DNA of 64,000 bases. Origin: Alphaproteobacteria bacterium (GTDB lineage: Bacteria; Pseudomonadota; Alphaproteobacteria; RF32; CAG-239). Position numbers and translations under genes: made by a program. The stretch lies in contig JAGAJR010000026.1 of the NCBI GenBank assembly GCA_017626035.1, forward strand, positions 1 through 64,000. Reading direction: 5' to 3'. Numbering within the stretch: the stretch's first letter is position 1; each line of letters opens with the position of its first letter. The notes beneath the pieces were generated by a model, which saw only the letters and a program-made list of their open reading frames with translations, was not told the origin of the DNA and did no database searches. Shown here one piece after another: positions 62,728 through 64,000 of the stretch.

Positions 62728-63594
62728 TTATTTTTTTGTTGTTTTTTTCTTTTCTTCTTTTTTGTAAGTTTTTACGCGGATACGGCCTTTAGACGGGATT
62801 TCGGAGATGGCTTTGATTGCTTTTTGCGTTAATCCGTTTAAGTCGTCTTTTTCCGCAGAGGAACAAATACCCAATAACATTTGGATGTTAAAGCTTTGCG
62901 AACCGTTTTTAATTTCAATATTGTTAACGCTTTCCAAAACGCGTTCGGATACTTTTTTAGCAATTTTTTCGTCAGTATTAGCCAGATAAATTGCAAATAA
63001 ATTATCGTCAATACGAGCAATAAAGTCGCTGTCCCGCAAAGCTTTTTCCAATGTTTTGGCGGTGTATTTCAATGCCCGGTTGCGGTACTTTCCGCCCATT
63101 TGTTCATGGATGGTTTCCAGATTGTTTATTTTTCCGACAACAATAGAAAACGGTTGTTTATGAATTGTGGATTCAATGATTTTTTGAGAAACGCTTTCTT
63201 CGTAGTATCTTTTATTGAAGACATAAGTTAACGGATCTCTGCGGTAACGTTCGATTTTATCCTCTTCGTCGTAGTACAAAATTAAAAGCAAAATGAGGAA
63301 TGTGAATAAAAATGTTATCAAGTTGGCAATGGCCATAATCCATGAATCGAGATAAACGCCGTATGCAAACCAACAAATCAAGCTTAAGCTGTACATGGTG
63401 TACATATAGCTGGATAATCCGGTAATGTTTTTGGTTCTAAGAATACGGACTGTTTGAATGGCAAATGCGGAAACGGTTGCCAGTCCGGCGGCATAACCGA
63501 TATAAGCATAAATTGTTCCATCCGAGAACATTAAATTTGTAACTTCTATTACTGTAGAAATAAACTCAGATACTGTATTTAGACACCCCGTCAT
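62728..63594 (-). CDS. SemiSWEET/PQ-loop-like membrane domain fused to a degenerate GGDEF domain
   Basis: 288 residues. Residues about 25-110 are a three-helix PQ-loop/SemiSWEET-like unit: IGYAAGLATVSAFAIQTVRI, then NITGLSSYMYTMYSLSLICWFAYG. A linker (EEDKIERYRRDPLTYVFNKRYYEE) leads into a GGDEF-fold domain starting with the usual RDxLT-x-x-x-NKRYYEE pattern. The catalytic GGDEF is replaced by DDNLF in FIARIDDNLFAIYLA, so diguanylate cyclase activity is unlikely. It ends with a Lys-rich tail. AGGGGA 6 nt before the ATG at 63594 supports this start. Probably a membrane sensor; its ligand is unknown. Confidence 0.75.
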   Translation of the reverse strand: MTGCLNTVSEFISTVIEVTNLMFSDGTIYAYIGYAAGLATVSAFAIQTVRILRTKNITGLSSYMYTMYSLSLICWFAYGVYLDSWIMAIANLITFLFTFLILLLILYYDEEDKIERYRRDPLTYVFNKRYYEESVSQKIIESTIHKQPFSIVVGKINNLETIHEQMGGKYRNRALKYTAKTLEKALRDSDFIARIDDNLFAIYLANTDEKIAKKVSERVLESVNNIEIKNGSQSFNIQMLLGICSSAEKDDLNGLTQKAIKAISEIPSKGRIRVKTYKKEEKKKTTKK

Positions 63595-63715
63595 ATTTAA
63601 TCCCCTGATAATTTTCACAATACAATTATTTTATAATAAAAGCAGATAAAAGTAAAAAAATATTTACATCCGGGATAAAAAAGCGATAATTGGTAATTCA
63701 AGCGAGCGTATCGGG

Positions 63716-63763
63716 CAATAAAAAGAAAAGCCTTCTCAAACGAGAAGGCTTTTCTTTTTATTG
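63716..63763 (-). terminator. Perfect 21-bp terminator hairpin after tRNA-Asn
   Basis: CAATAAAAAGAAAAGCCTTCT pairs perfectly with its complement around a 6-nt loop. The stem begins within the encoded CCA. The plus-strand DNA beyond it (63685-63715) still resembles the tRNA-Asn T-arm and acceptor in inverted orientation. Confidence 0.8.
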
Positions 63764-63836
63764 GCTCCGACTGCTGGGCTCGAACCAGCGACCAATCGGA
63801 TAACAGCCGATTGCTCTACCACTGAGCTAAGTCGGA
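63762..63836 (-). tRNA. tRNA-Asn (GUU)
   Basis: Minus strand: acceptor TCCGACT/AGTCGGA, discriminator G, encoded CCA. Anticodon stem ATCGG/CCGAT with loop CTGTTAT gives anticodon GTT. It lies 11 nt after tRNA-Cys on the same strand, hence cotranscribed. Confidence 0.97.
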
Positions 63837-63847
63837 ATAAGACTTGG

Positions 63848-63921
63848 TGGAGGCCGGTACCGGAATTGAACCGATATACAAGGATTTGCAGTCCTCTGCA
63901 TAACCATTCTGCCAACCGGCC
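63848..63921 (-). tRNA. tRNA-Cys (GCA)
   Basis: Minus strand: acceptor GGCCGGT/ACCGGCC, discriminator T, encoded CCA. The anticodon loop CTGCAAA gives anticodon GCA. First gene of a two-tRNA unit with tRNA-Asn. Confidence 0.97.
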
Positions 63922-63950
63922 AATTGAGTACCACTCACTCAGTGCCTTTA

Positions 63951-63978
63951 TATATACAATATTTTTTTTCGCCGTCAA
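63951..63978 (-). promoter_or_regulatory. Promoter of the tRNA-Cys/tRNA-Asn unit
   Basis: Minus strand TTGACG, 16-bp A-rich spacer, TATATA, ending 30 bp before tRNA-Cys. Confidence 0.6.
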
Positions 63979-64000
63979 TAACTTTTTTTTATTTTTTTTG

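Noticed and set aside
63736-63978. Minus-strand 80-codon frame over the tRNA-Asn/tRNA-Cys pair
   Set aside because: It runs through both tRNA genes and the terminator, so it is not a protein gene.

Overview
The window looks like a chromosomal segment of an alphaproteobacterium of low to moderate GC content, probably from an anaerobic, host-associated lineage. Three observations support this. The gene order pyrH-frr-uppS-cdsA-rseP-bamA-lpxD-fabZ-lpxA-lpxI-lpxB uses LpxI, as alphaproteobacteria do. An acyltransferase-waaA-lpxK cluster and tig/clpP/clpX/lon/hupB genes are present. HydG with a TM1266-type regulator points to [FeFe]-hydrogenase and fermentative life. The placement rests on gene content and order only; there is no rRNA in the window.

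Layout. 1-1.7 kb: tRNA-Phe, a small membrane protein and two tandem DUF2934 proteins with basic tails. 1.7-6 kb (minus strand): plsY-dprA-topA. 6.1-17.2 kb (plus): pyrimidine and translation genes, undecaprenyl-PP and CDP-DAG synthesis, site-2 protease, BamA and early lipid A synthesis. 17.3-22.8 kb: an orphan gene, comEC, prfC and a TPR lipoprotein. 23-31 kb: tRNA-Leu, tig, a four-gene cell-surface sugar module, then clpP-clpX and a probable small RNA. 31.5-37.3 kb: small enzymes and a minus-strand fliN-like/acyltransferase/waaA/lpxK operon. 37.6-40.5 kb: lon and hupB. 41-44 kb: tRNA-Val, a start-less gene remnant, the TM1266-type regulator and hydG. 44.2 kb: a second structured-RNA candidate. 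44.5-56.7 kb: an accessory-like stretch with a U32/RlhA-like protein, a PcfJ plus leucine-rich protein, a minimal soluble FtsK, a TIM-barrel protein, a sirtuin, a GT2 and several orphans. 57-62.5 kb: a very AT-rich 1532-residue sacsin/NO VEIN-type ATPase gene and gene-poor, hairpin-rich DNA. 62.5-64 kb: tRNA-Pro, a SemiSWEET-like/GGDEF-like fusion, tRNA-Asn and tRNA-Cys.

Two things stand out. First, long imperfect palindromes fill many intergenic gaps. Two of them, between bamA and lpxD and between lpxA and lpxI, share a 50-nt hairpin core that differs at only two positions. Those two positions pair with each other (G-C in one copy, A-T in the other). Their outer arms are unrelated in sequence between copies, but each arm is complementary to its partner. 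Downstream of tRNA-Pro, and less clearly tRNA-Asn, the palindrome runs through the terminator into the tRNA gene, so an eroded inverted copy of the tRNA 3' half lies across the terminator. Several tRNA terminators also start their stem at the encoded CCA. Second, the AT-rich ATPase gene has the architecture of a stand-alone defence-type protein: a GHKL ATPase at the N-terminus and a NOV_C/DUF3883 nuclease-like fold at the C-terminus. It has its own promoter and shows base composition unlike the core genes.
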